DNA of 64,000 bases. It comes from Methylotenera_A sp046598525 (lineage in GTDB: Bacteria > Pseudomonadota > Gammaproteobacteria > Burkholderiales > Methylophilaceae). The notes under the pieces are model-generated. The model did not search any database and was not told the origin of the DNA. It was given only the letters and a program-made list of their open reading frames with translations. Made by a program: the position numbers and the translations under genes. Shown one piece after another: positions 16,241 through 24,947 of the stretch. Positions within the stretch are counted from its first letter, which is position 1; every line of letters starts with the position of its first letter. The stretch lies in contig JBKJIJ010000007.1 of the NCBI GenBank assembly GCA_046598525.1, positions 1 through 64,000 of the forward strand, given 5' to 3'.

Positions 16241-17395
16241 TTACACAGACTGGGTTTGCCATTGGCCGTTAGTCTGAATTAATTGCCTATCGCAATTGAG
16301 TTCGGCCATATCAATGGCTGAGTTTGGTAATGCTTGAATCACAATTTGGCCTTGCGCGCGCAATATATCTATTGCACTTAATAATGCTTTATCGTCATTT
16401 GCGGGTGCTAAAATTGCCTTGGCATTTGTTGCCGGCGCTAAGGCCGTTACCGCGCCGCGCAAATCTAAGCTAAAACCTGTTGCTGGGCGCGCGCGACCAA
16501 AAACCAAGCCCACTTCATCATAACGGCCACCTAATGCAATGGGGCCTGTGTAACCTTTTGCATAAGCGGCAAACACAATGCCGCTGTGGTAGTGATAGCC
16601 GCGCAGCTCACTTAAATCAAACGAAACATGCACGTTTAAATCACTTAATTGAGCCGCAACACTGTTTAAATCGGCTAGCGCTTTGCTTATCGCATCAATT
16701 TTTGGCAATTGCTGTGCCGCTTTTTGCAGCATAGTCACATCACCATTTAAATCGGTTAAATCCATCAGGGCTTTTTTAATATCAGCATCTAAATGTTGTG
16801 CCAACACCGCCACGCTGGCTTTATCTTTACTCTGCAGGGCGGTATATAAATCTTGCTCTAAACTAGCTGGAATATTGCCCGCATTTACCAAGGCCTCAAA
16901 AATAGCGACATGGCTGAAATCAATATGCAGCTCTTTTAAACCTAATGCTTGTAATGATTTAATCATTAAGCGATGAATTTCAATATCGCTTTCAATTCCT
17001 GCATGGCCAAATAATTCGGCGCCTAATTGCAGCGGTTCACGTGTGCGCGCAAGGCCATCTGGCTTGGTACGCAAAACGGTGCCTGCGTAACATAGACGCG
17101 ATACGCCTTGATGATTGAGCATATGTGCATCAATACGCGCTGCTTGCGGCGTCATATCGGCGCGAATACCCATCAAACGGCCAGTTAGCTGATCAACCAC
17201 TTTAAAAGTGGCTAAATCCAAATCATGGCCGGTGCCGGTAATTAACGATTCTAAATATTCCAGCGTAGGCGGAATAATATATTGGTAGCCATGCACTTTA
17301 AATAAATCCAGCAACTGGCGACGCAATGATTCGATGCGCGCAGCCTCAGCCGGCAACACATCTTCAATATATTCTGGGAGCAACCAATTACGCAT
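16241..17395 (-). CDS. hisZ: ATP phosphoribosyltransferase regulatory subunit
   Basis: A catalytically inactive histidyl-tRNA synthetase paralogue that activates short-form HisG in histidine biosynthesis. At 384 residues it has the class II fold signatures: motif 2-like region LCYAGTVLRTKPDGLARTREPLQLG near 102-126 and the later GGRYDEVGLVFGRARPATGFSLDL near 290-313. The histidine-binding specificity is altered as in HisZ. The genuine histidyl-tRNA synthetase is encoded separately at 45249-46532, which supports the regulatory assignment. A 12-base-pair inverted repeat lies just upstream at 17434-17477. Confidence 0.95.
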   Translation of the reverse strand: MRNWLLPEYIEDVLPAEAARIESLRRQLLDLFKVHGYQYIIPPTLEYLESLITGTGHDLDLATFKVVDQLTGRLMGIRADMTPQAARIDAHMLNHQGVSRLCYAGTVLRTKPDGLARTREPLQLGAELFGHAGIESDIEIHRLMIKSLQALGLKELHIDFSHVAIFEALVNAGNIPASLEQDLYTALQSKDKASVAVLAQHLDADIKKALMDLTDLNGDVTMLQKAAQQLPKIDAISKALADLNSVAAQLSDLNVHVSFDLSELRGYHYHSGIVFAAYAKGYTGPIALGGRYDEVGLVFGRARPATGFSLDLRGAVTALAPATNAKAILAPANDDKALLSAIDILRAQGQIVIQALPNSAIDMAELNCDRQLIQTNGQWQTQSV

Positions 17396-17433
17396 GATTA
17401 ATTTTTTATTCGGTGTTAATGAAGCTTTTTGAA

Positions 17434-17477
17434 AGCGATAAAATCAAATTTAAACAACAATCTGAGATTTTATCGCT
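17434..17477. repeat. Perfect inverted repeat upstream of hisZ
   Basis: AGCGATAAAATC (17434-17445) and GATTTTATCGCT (17466-17477) pair perfectly around a 20-base loop. It lies about 40 bases upstream of the hisZ start on the minus strand, within the 179-base gap that separates hisZ from DUF2065. There is no T-tract, so a simple terminator is unlikely. It may be a leader stem-loop or a dyad operator. Confidence 0.6.
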
Positions 17478-17574
17478 ATTTGAGGGTTTTGTAGATATTA
17501 ATTTATTTTAATCGCAATTTGTGCGATGTTTTTTATGGGCAAATAACAGTTTTAAAGCAAAAAATTAAGCCGTT

Positions 17575-17760
17575 TTATTTCGACAACCAAAACAATAAAG
17601 CGCCGCCAGCGATTGAAAATAAGCCCACAAAACGCAGCTGGCCGTCATTAAGTGCCACCATGCGTTTAAATGTTTCGCGCCAAGCTTGTGGTGCAATTAA
17701 AGGCATAACGCCTTCTAAAATCAGCATCAGGCCTAGCGCGGTAATTAATGTGCTATTCAT
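17575..17760 (-). CDS. DUF2065 small membrane protein (YjeT-like)
   Basis: A 61-residue protein with two hydrophobic helices (about 4-24 and 44-59) separated by the polar segment QAWRETFKRMVALNDGQLR. This matches the DUF2065 family, which is encoded next to hflC and hisZ or purA in many proteobacteria. Its function is unknown. The ATG at 17760 lies 42 bases after the hflC stop, probably in the same transcript. Association with the HflKC-FtsH membrane complex is suggested only by conserved gene order. Confidence 0.9.
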   Translation of the reverse strand: MNSTLITALGLMLILEGVMPLIAPQAWRETFKRMVALNDGQLRFVGLFSIAGGALLFWLSK

Positions 17761-17802
17761 TTACAAGCTGGTTTTTAATTGAGCTAGCTTTTTAGGCAAG
17801 GC

Positions 17803-18678
17803 TTACTTGCCGCCGCCTGCACTACGCATATATTTAAAGAAATCGGATTTTGGATCTAATACCATTACGTCAGATTTGCTTTTGAAGCTATTTTTATACG
17901 CTTCTTGGCTGCGATAAAACGCATAGAACTCTGGATTTTTGCTATAAGCGCTAGAGTAAATCTCAGCGGCTTTTGCATCGCCCTCACCCTTCATTTTTTG
18001 CGCATTACCAAACGCTTCGGCAATAATCACTTCGCGTTGTTTGTCAGCATCGGCACGAATTTTTTCAGAAGCCGCAGCACCTTCAGAGCGCAATTGATTA
18101 GCGATTCGTTTACGTTCTGCAATCATACGATCGTAAACTGATTTACTAATATCTTCCGAATAATCCACCCGTTTCAAACGCACATCCACCACTTGAATAC
18201 CGATTTGACGCGCTTCTTTATCGGCACGTGCACGCATATTATCCATAATCACGCGACGCTCACCAGAAATCACATCGTGCACCGTACGTTTACCAAATTC
18301 ATCGCGCAAGCCAGCATTTACAACTTGGGCCAGCCTATCTTCTGCGGCGCTTTCGCCACCCTCTTTAACAGAAACATAGTATTTTGATGGATCAATAATG
18401 CGCCATTTAACAAATGAATCCACCGTCATGGTTTTGTTTTCGCTGGTAATAATTTCAGCAGGCTGCTCATAATCCAAAGTCACAATGCGCTTATCAAAAT
18501 ATTTCAAATCGTCTAATAACGGCACTTTAAAATACAAACCAGGCTCTTTTTTAACCGAGATAATTTCACCCAATCTAAACACCAGCGCAAATTCACGCTG
18601 ATCAACAGTGAAGAACGACATGGTTAAAATCACCAATAACACAAACAAGCCGACTAAATAAGTCCCTATATTTTTCAT
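17803..18678 (-). CDS. hflC: FtsH-protease modulator HflC
   Basis: A SPFH/prohibitin-family membrane protein that forms a large periplasmic cage with HflK around the FtsH protease. The 291 residues contain one N-terminal membrane helix (about 5-24), the FTVDQREFALVFRLGE start of the SPFH domain, and a long helix with repeated Arg/Ala/Glu residues (about 180-240). It ends shortly after a YAFYRSQEAYKNSF segment. It follows hflK by about 50 bases and precedes DUF2065. All expected parts are present. Confidence 0.96.
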   Translation of the reverse strand: MKNIGTYLVGLFVLLVILTMSFFTVDQREFALVFRLGEIISVKKEPGLYFKVPLLDDLKYFDKRIVTLDYEQPAEIITSENKTMTVDSFVKWRIIDPSKYYVSVKEGGESAAEDRLAQVVNAGLRDEFGKRTVHDVISGERRVIMDNMRARADKEARQIGIQVVDVRLKRVDYSEDISKSVYDRMIAERKRIANQLRSEGAAASEKIRADADKQREVIIAEAFGNAQKMKGEGDAKAAEIYSSAYSKNPEFYAFYRSQEAYKNSFKSKSDVMVLDPKSDFFKYMRSAGGGK

Positions 18679-18730
18679 TTCAATTCTCTTTTAAATTCTT
18701 TAAAAATAACGATATGTGACTTGAATCTAA

Positions 18731-19894
18731 CTATCGACTATCTCTATCGCGGCTGCGCATTAATTCGCGCGCCGTATCGGCTTCAGCATCTGATTGCTTA
18801 ACCGTTGCTGGCGCCGTTGCATTTGGCGATGTACTTGGTGAAGCGGTACCTGTTGCCATTAATTTATCTAATGGTAAATACAACATGCTATTGCCGCCCG
18901 GCTGATCCACAATCACTTTGCTGGTGCTGGACATGATTTGTTCTTGCGCGTCTAGGTACAAGCGTTGGCGCGTCACATCAGGCGCTTTGGTGTATTGCGT
19001 TAAAATTTGTTCAAAGCGGCTGGCATTACCACGCGCCTCATTTTCTACTTTAAGCTTATAGCCAGATGCTTCTGCCGCTAAACGTGATGCATTACCACGC
19101 GCTTTTGGAATCACATCATTGGCGTAGGCTTGGCCTTCGTTAATTTGACGTTGATAATCTTGATTGGCACGGTTTACATCATCAAACGCTTCTTTTACTT
19201 GCTCAGGCGCTGCACCTTTTTGACGCGAAACGCTGGTGATTAATACGCCTGTTTTGTAGCTATCTAAAATCGCTTGCATACGCTCTGATGTATCCGGCAA
19301 ACCTTTCTGTAATAAGTCATCCAACTTGCTTTTACCCACAATTTCTCTAATCGCCGTTTCAGCCGCCGACATCACAGATTCATCGGTTGAGCGATTATTA
19401 AAGAGATAATCTTTGGCATTTTTTAATTTATATTGCACCGCCACTTGCATATCGATGATGTTTTCGTCTTCAGTTAGCATTAGCGCTTCTTTTGGCTGCC
19501 TTGTTTTGCCACCAGCACCGTCGCCACTGCTTCTGTAACCCACTTCTAAGCGGCGTACTTGTTCCATATTTACCACTTCGGCTGACTCAATTGGGTACGG
19601 CCAATGCCATCTTGGGCCTGGCTCTGTGGTTTGCGTGTATTTACCAAAGCGTTGCACAACACCAAGTGAGCCTTGATCGACAATATAGAAGCCAGTTGCT
19701 AACCAAATAGCGGCAATAACCGCCAAGATTGGCAATACAGGCACATCAAATTCTTTATTGCTGGATGGCTGGTTGTTATTTGCGCCTTTTTTACCAAAAA
19801 GATTATTAATTTTTTGGTTTAAATCACTGAGTATCTTGTCCAAATCGGGTGGACCTTCATTATTGCGTTGGCCAAAAGCAGGAAATTTAATCAT
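18731..19894 (-). CDS. hflK: FtsH-protease modulator HflK
   Basis: The partner of HflC. The 387 residues comprise a Gly/Asn-rich cytosolic N-terminus (about 1-50), one membrane helix (about 53-72), an SPFH domain beginning DQGSLGVVQRFGKY, and an extended helical region rich in Ala, Arg and Glu (about 250-320). The C-terminal tail is low complexity, rich in Ser, Thr, Ala and Pro. The ATG at 19894 has GGAG seven bases upstream. The gene lies in the hfq-hflX-hflK-hflC order, about 110 bases after hflX. Confidence 0.96.
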   Translation of the reverse strand: MIKFPAFGQRNNEGPPDLDKILSDLNQKINNLFGKKGANNNQPSSNKEFDVPVLPILAVIAAIWLATGFYIVDQGSLGVVQRFGKYTQTTEPGPRWHWPYPIESAEVVNMEQVRRLEVGYRSSGDGAGGKTRQPKEALMLTEDENIIDMQVAVQYKLKNAKDYLFNNRSTDESVMSAAETAIREIVGKSKLDDLLQKGLPDTSERMQAILDSYKTGVLITSVSRQKGAAPEQVKEAFDDVNRANQDYQRQINEGQAYANDVIPKARGNASRLAAEASGYKLKVENEARGNASRFEQILTQYTKAPDVTRQRLYLDAQEQIMSSTSKVIVDQPGGNSMLYLPLDKLMATGTASPSTSPNATAPATVKQSDAEADTARELMRSRDRDSR

Positions 19895-20005
19895 GTGTTG
19901 CTCCGCACTTTATTACTTAATATTATTGATAATAATTACTGTAAATTTACTAAATTTTTTCATAAAACATATAAAAAATTAAGTTTTAAAACAAGATTCA
20001 AAGCA

Positions 20006-21199
20006 TTAACTTAAATAGGCACTTTCTTCTGTGCTTTGTTTTCTTAATAGCTGCTGATGCTCTGTTAACGCTAGTTTTAAAAAGTCGATTCCTTCGCCTG
20101 TCGCGGCTGAAAGACTGACTTTTGAAATATTACCATATTCATCGCGAATCAATCCGGCTGACATATCCAGCTTATCGATCTGATTTAAAACCAATATTTG
20201 CGGCACTTTTGAAGCGCCAATTTCTTGTAAAACCGAATTCACTTGCGCAATTTGCGCATCGCGATTGGTGCTAGCCACATCCACCACATGCAATAGTAAA
20301 TCGGCTTGCGATGCTTCTTCTAATGTGGCGCCAAACGCTTCAATTAAAGTTGTAGGCAAATGCTTAATAAAACCTACCGTATCGGAAACCACCACCGAAC
20401 CGCCGCCAGAATGATAGTCTTCGCCCAAATACATTTTGCGTGAAGTGGTATCTAGCGTGGCAAATAGCTGGTCGGCCGCGTAAACGCCCGATTGCGTTAA
20501 GCGATTAAATAAAGTGGATTTTCCCGCATTGGTATAACCAACCAAGGATACGGTCATTTGGTTAGAACGCTTGCGCGCACGGCGTTGCATATTGCGCTGC
20601 GATTTTAATTTCTCTAGCTTTTCGCGCAATTGTTTAACGCGCACACGCAACATGCGGCGATCTAGCTCAAGCTGTGTTTCACCTGGTCCGCCACGCACAC
20701 CAATACCGCCCTTTTGGCGCTCTAAGTGAGTCCAGCCGCGCACAAGTCTGGTAGACAAATGCTCTAACTGCGCTAGCTCAACCTGTAATTTACCTTCATG
20801 CGTTTGGGCACGCTGGGCAAAAATATCCAAAATCAAGCCGGTTCTATCTAACACTTTAGCTTGCAATAAGCGTTCTAAATTGCGCTGCTGCGATGGGCTT
20901 AAATCGTGATTAAAAGCCACCAAGCTGGTTTCGCTTGATTCCAGCATCACTTTTAATTCATCGGCTTTGCCGCTACCAATAAATAATTTCGCATCCGGCG
21001 TGCTGCGCTTGCCTTCTACGGTAGCGCGCACTTGCATGCCGGCTGAAATAACCAATTGCCTTAGCTCATGCAAACTTTCGGCATAATCTGGCTCACCAAA
21101 ATCTACACTCACCAAAATAACCGCACCATTAGGTGTTGTGGTAAGCGTAGATGGGTTTGCTAGGGTGTTTTCGCCGTAACCAGAGGGTCTAATTGCCAA
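20006..21199 (-). CDS. hflX: Ribosome-associated GTPase HflX
   Basis: A GTPase that binds the 50S subunit and can split stalled ribosomes. The 397 residues have the HflX-specific N-terminal domain with the glycine-rich GGIGVRGGPGETQLELDRR motif (about 165-181). A coiled segment follows, and then the G domain: G1 GYTNAGKSTLFN, G3 DTVGFI, G4 NQIDKLD and G5 SAATGEG. It starts with TTG three bases after the hfq stop codon, so translation is probably coupled. No in-frame ATG lies near the conserved N-terminus. Confidence 0.96.
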   Translation of the reverse strand: MAIRPSGYGENTLANPSTLTTTPNGAVILVSVDFGEPDYAESLHELRQLVISAGMQVRATVEGKRSTPDAKLFIGSGKADELKVMLESSETSLVAFNHDLSPSQQRNLERLLQAKVLDRTGLILDIFAQRAQTHEGKLQVELAQLEHLSTRLVRGWTHLERQKGGIGVRGGPGETQLELDRRMLRVRVKQLREKLEKLKSQRNMQRRARKRSNQMTVSLVGYTNAGKSTLFNRLTQSGVYAADQLFATLDTTSRKMYLGEDYHSGGGSVVVSDTVGFIKHLPTTLIEAFGATLEEASQADLLLHVVDVASTNRDAQIAQVNSVLQEIGASKVPQILVLNQIDKLDMSAGLIRDEYGNISKVSLSAATGEGIDFLKLALTEHQQLLRKQSTEESAYLS

Positions 21200-21202
21200 G
21201 TT

Positions 21203-21442
21203 TTATTCTTCTGTCTGTTCTGGTAATGTCATGCTAACAGCGCGTGCAGGCACAATAGTCGAAATAGCGTGCTTGTAAACCATTTGTGTCACTGTATTTT
21301 TAAGCAAGATAACGTATTGATCAAACGAATCTACCTGACCTTGCAATTTAATACCGTTGACCAAGTAAATGGACACTTGAACATGCTCTTTTCTCAGTGC
21401 ATTTAAAAATGGATCCTGCAGCATTTGTCCTTTGTTATTCAT
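21203..21442 (-). CDS. hfq: RNA chaperone Hfq
   Basis: Hexameric Sm-like protein that pairs small RNAs with messenger RNAs. The 79 residues include the Sm1 motif (QDPFLNALRKEHVQVSIYLV then NGIKLQGQVDSFDQY) and the Sm2 motif YKHAIST, with only a short C-terminal tail. AAGGAG lies eight bases before the ATG at 21442, a strong ribosome site. It is the first gene of the hfq-hflX-hflK-hflC run. Confidence 0.98.
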   Translation of the reverse strand: MNNKGQMLQDPFLNALRKEHVQVSIYLVNGIKLQGQVDSFDQYVILLKNTVTQMVYKHAISTIVPARAVSMTLPEQTEE

Positions 21443-21475
21443 GTTTTTGCTCCTTGTAGTTTTATAAAATTGGAG

Positions 21476-21495
21476 TAGCTTAAAAGTTTAAGCTA
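21476..21495. repeat. Perfect palindrome upstream of hfq
   Basis: TAGCTTAAA and TTTAAGCTA are exact complements separated by two bases. The site lies 34 bases upstream of the hfq start codon in the 185-base gap between gltX and hfq. With such a short loop it would act as a DNA dyad (operator) rather than an RNA hairpin. The regulator is unknown. Confidence 0.5.
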
Positions 21496-21627
21496 TTACT
21501 GCCACTTCTATGATTATGATTGCGCCTTTTTGTTCGCATTTCAATAGAAGTTTTCGATATTTTTTTAAAAAATTGTTTATTAATCATTATTTAAACAAAT
21601 TAATTCACAACTTCAGTTTTATATCAC

Positions 21628-23022
21628 TTAAATTAAATGCTTGTGTATTCTTGCCAGCGTTTCTTGTTGCCCCAATAAAGCCATTACTTGGTCAATACTA
21701 GGCGATTGCGCAATGCCAGTAAGCATCACGCGTAACGGCATAGCTACTTTTGGAAACTTAATATGATTTTCGGCCACCACCGCATTGATTTCAGCGTGAA
21801 TCGCTTCTGCCGTCCAATCAATAAGGGCTAATTTTTCACTTAACGCTTTAATCACGGGCAGAATTTCTGGCGTTAAATGTTTTTCAGCATCGGCAACGTT
21901 GGCTTGTGGTTGCGCATAAAAATACGCCACCTCACTGGCCAGCTGGTTTAAATTATTGGTACGTTCGCGGTATAAACCCAGCACATCTTGCAATTTTGGT
22001 TGTAACGTTACGTCAACATTTGAATGCGCAAGTCGCGTGGCAATATCGCCAGCAAGCTCATCAATATTGGCTTCTTTAATATAATGTGCGTTTAGCCAGT
22101 TTAATTTTTCGGTATTAAATTGCGCGGCAGATGGCGTGATATGGTCTAAATCGAACCATTCGCAAAATTGCTGCATATTAAATATTTCCGCGTCACCATG
22201 ACTCCAGCCAAGGCGTGATAGATAATTTAAAACCGCCTCTTTTAAATAGCCATCTTCATGGTATTGCATCACACTCACGGCGCCATGGCGTTTAGATAAC
22301 TTTTGACCATCATCACCTAAGATCATTGATAGGTGCGCATATTGCGGAATGGTAGCGCCTAAAGCGTTGAGCATATTGATTTGGCGCGGCGTATTATTCA
22401 CATGGTCATCACCGCGAATCACTTGCGTGATGCCCATTTCATAGTCATCTACCACCACGCAAAAGTTGTAAGTGGGCGTGCCATCGGCGCGGGCGATAAT
22501 CAAATCATCCAATTCGGCATTGGCGATTTCAATGCGGCCTTTTACTAAGTCATCCCAAGCTACAACGCCTGTTTGCGGATTTTTAAAACGCACGGTTGGC
22601 GCGATATCGGCTGGAATAGTAGGCAATACTTTGCCTGATTCTGGCCGCCATTTTCCATCGTAACGCGGCTTTAAGCCTTGCTGCATTTGGCTTTCACGCA
22701 AGGTTTCTAATTCTTCTTTACTGCTGTAGCAATAATAAGCCGTGCCAGCATCTAACATGGTTTGCAGCACTTTTTTATAAGTATCCATGCGCTGCATTTG
22801 GTAAAACGGGCCTTCATCGTAATCTAGGTCCAGCCAATGCATGCCATCCAAAATCGCTTGCACCGCTTCTGGCGTGCTGCGTTCTACATCGGTATCTTCA
22901 ATACGCAGAATAAATTGGCCGGCATTTTTTTTGGCATAAGCCCAAGAAAATAGCGCGGTGCGCGCGCCGCCAATATGTAGAAATCCGGTTGGGCTGGGTG
23001 CAAATCGTGTACGAACGGTCAT
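21628..23022 (-). CDS. gltX: Glutamyl-tRNA synthetase
   Basis: Charges tRNA-Glu. The 464-residue class I synthetase has the HIGH-equivalent PSPTGFLHIGGARTALF at 9-25, the RIEDTD motif, an editing-free catalytic core with the VIRGDDHVNNT segment, and the KMSKS-equivalent KLSKRHG near 240. A C-terminal anticodon-binding helical domain follows. The ATG at 23022 gives the standard MTVRTRFAPSPTG start. It is separated by about 185 bases from hfq downstream and is divergent from an unknown gene at 23200. Confidence 0.97.
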   Translation of the reverse strand: MTVRTRFAPSPTGFLHIGGARTALFSWAYAKKNAGQFILRIEDTDVERSTPEAVQAILDGMHWLDLDYDEGPFYQMQRMDTYKKVLQTMLDAGTAYYCYSSKEELETLRESQMQQGLKPRYDGKWRPESGKVLPTIPADIAPTVRFKNPQTGVVAWDDLVKGRIEIANAELDDLIIARADGTPTYNFCVVVDDYEMGITQVIRGDDHVNNTPRQINMLNALGATIPQYAHLSMILGDDGQKLSKRHGAVSVMQYHEDGYLKEAVLNYLSRLGWSHGDAEIFNMQQFCEWFDLDHITPSAAQFNTEKLNWLNAHYIKEANIDELAGDIATRLAHSNVDVTLQPKLQDVLGLYRERTNNLNQLASEVAYFYAQPQANVADAEKHLTPEILPVIKALSEKLALIDWTAEAIHAEINAVVAENHIKFPKVAMPLRVMLTGIAQSPSIDQVMALLGQQETLARIHKHLI

Positions 23023-23199
23023 GAATAAATGGAGTTAATTTAAAAACGCTATTCTAGCATGTCTGATAAATGTTGATTTTGCTAAACTTTGTGCACAAAC
23101 AATCAAATAAATCTTGATTATTCAATGATTTATTATTATATTTTAAGTAAGTAAGTTAAATAATTGTCGCAACAATAAAAAATTATCCGCTCAAATTAA

Positions 23200-24867
23200 A
23201 TGAAAAATATTATTCAACAAATTTTCGGTAGCACTTTAGCCAAAAAATCACATAGCCAATTTGCATGGGTGGATGATATTGCCGACATGGATGATTTGGT
23301 TGCGTTAAAGTTTTGCCACCAGCATTTGGCGATTATTGTTGGCCATATGCAAACAGATGAAGACTTTGATTTTAAAGCCGCATTAAATCTGTTAATTCAT
23401 TTAGAAGACCTTAATTTTGAGCGTTTAGAAAAATTATCCGCGCAATTTGTGCATGTTGAAAACCTAAAGCCTGAGCTTGAAATCAATATTTCGGAAACTT
23501 GCTACAACTATTGTCGGCAATCGTATATCGCGCATTTAAAGGTGATTGAAAAAGTCAGCAATCCAAGCAAATTTAAACTTGATGGCAATATGCCCATTAT
23601 TGTGATTGCCAGAGCCGTTTATACGGCAACGCATATGATGAAATGGCGCATGTACACACAGGCCAATCCGCCCACTAAAATGTGGTTGCAATTGTTTATG
23701 TTGTACCGCATTGCCAGCCAGCAACTGCTGTTAACGCTACCCATTGCGCTATTTAAGCAAACGCCGTTAACCACGTTATCGGCCTATTTTATTCAATTGT
23801 TTATGCTGGGCAATTTGGTGCAAGAAAACTTGCATAAGCAACAAGTCGATGTGGCTTGTCGCGTATTAAAAAATTGGCTGACGCGGGCGCATATCAGCAA
23901 GCATTACACGCCAGAACAATATTTATTTTTTGTGGATTTAGAACAAGATTTGCCTGCCAAGCGCATGCGCAATTTTGAGCCAAACGAGCAGTGCCGTTAT
24001 TGGGAGCTGGATGAATTAGAAAAGCAGATTAGAGTGGGCATTACAGTGACAGATAGAGGCGAAATGCCTGAAAGCTTATTGGGCGCTAAAATTGATAACG
24101 TTAATAAACTTAATGACACGCTTAATATCATGTTGTCTGATTGGACTAAAACCGATTATGTTAGGCAGCGCCGCAAAGAGCCGCGCTATGCCACCTCAAA
24201 AAACGCCAAAGTAACGGCTGGCATTGCCAATATTTGCAATCAAGTGCATCAAGCCAATCAAGTGATTAACGGTTTGCAAAAAACTAAAGATGCCAAATCG
24301 TTTGAAGAGCGTATGCAAACGCGCATACCGTTAACGCAATTAGGCAGCATATCCATCAATAGCGCTTCATTAGATACTTGGATTATCACCGACGAAAGTC
24401 CGCATGGTTTGGGTACAAGGGTGAATAAATACGCCAATATTTTGGCTAGGCCAGATAAATTAATCGGCTTGATGATTGATGAAGACCCTAATCAATTGAT
24501 TATTGGCATTATTCGTGGCGTCAAACCAACCGCAGGCAATCAACTTAAAGTGGGCATAGAAATCATGTCGCAACACCCTGTTTGGGTGCAAATGCGCCAA
24601 TTATCTAGCCAAGAAATTTTTTCTGATACGGTTGCCACTTTGTCTGATGTGCCAGATGAACTACGCATGGATGCTGGTTTGTTTGCTGGTATTTACATGC
24701 CGATTGAAGCAGGCATATCCAGCGTTTCATCATTGCTAATACCAAAATCGCACTATCGCCCAAATAGCAGTTACGCCGTCAGCATTGCCGATTCATACAA
24801 GCGCGCCCTATTAGGTGCGGCAATTGAATCGCGTGATGATTGGGTGAAAGTAGCGTTTCCGTTTTAA
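23200..24867 (+). CDS. Unknown protein with PilZ-like c-di-GMP motifs
   Basis: I do not recognise a named family for this 555-residue protein. The N-terminal 320 residues look helical, with no signal peptide or clear membrane segment. Near the middle, RRKEPR at 324-329 matches the PilZ RxxxR motif. DESPHG at 398-403 matches the second PilZ motif DxSxxG and is followed by beta-strand-like sequence up to about 465. The motifs are about 70 residues apart, more than in a compact PilZ domain, so an insertion would be needed. The window also encodes HD-GYP and EAL proteins, so c-di-GMP binding is plausible. The gene stands alone, divergent from gltX. A structural role or an unrelated fold remains possible. 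Confidence 0.6.
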   Translation: MKNIIQQIFGSTLAKKSHSQFAWVDDIADMDDLVALKFCHQHLAIIVGHMQTDEDFDFKAALNLLIHLEDLNFERLEKLSAQFVHVENLKPELEINISETCYNYCRQSYIAHLKVIEKVSNPSKFKLDGNMPIIVIARAVYTATHMMKWRMYTQANPPTKMWLQLFMLYRIASQQLLLTLPIALFKQTPLTTLSAYFIQLFMLGNLVQENLHKQQVDVACRVLKNWLTRAHISKHYTPEQYLFFVDLEQDLPAKRMRNFEPNEQCRYWELDELEKQIRVGITVTDRGEMPESLLGAKIDNVNKLNDTLNIMLSDWTKTDYVRQRRKEPRYATSKNAKVTAGIANICNQVHQANQVINGLQKTKDAKSFEERMQTRIPLTQLGSISINSASLDTWIITDESPHGLGTRVNKYANILARPDKLIGLMIDEDPNQLIIGIIRGVKPTAGNQLKVGIEIMSQHPVWVQMRQLSSQEIFSDTVATLSDVPDELRMDAGLFAGIYMPIEAGISSVSSLLIPKSHYRPNSSYAVSIADSYKRALLGAAIESRDDWVKVAFPF

Positions 24868-24947
24868 CACTTGTTGGTTTGCAGTTTTTGATTTAAAGAT
24901 TTTGCTTAAATAACCAAGCGCAAAACCGCGCACTTGGCTTTCTAAAA

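Noticed and set aside
16241..17395. Second histidyl-tRNA synthetase
   Set aside because: Sequence and location before purA fit HisZ, and a complete HisS lies at 45249-46532.
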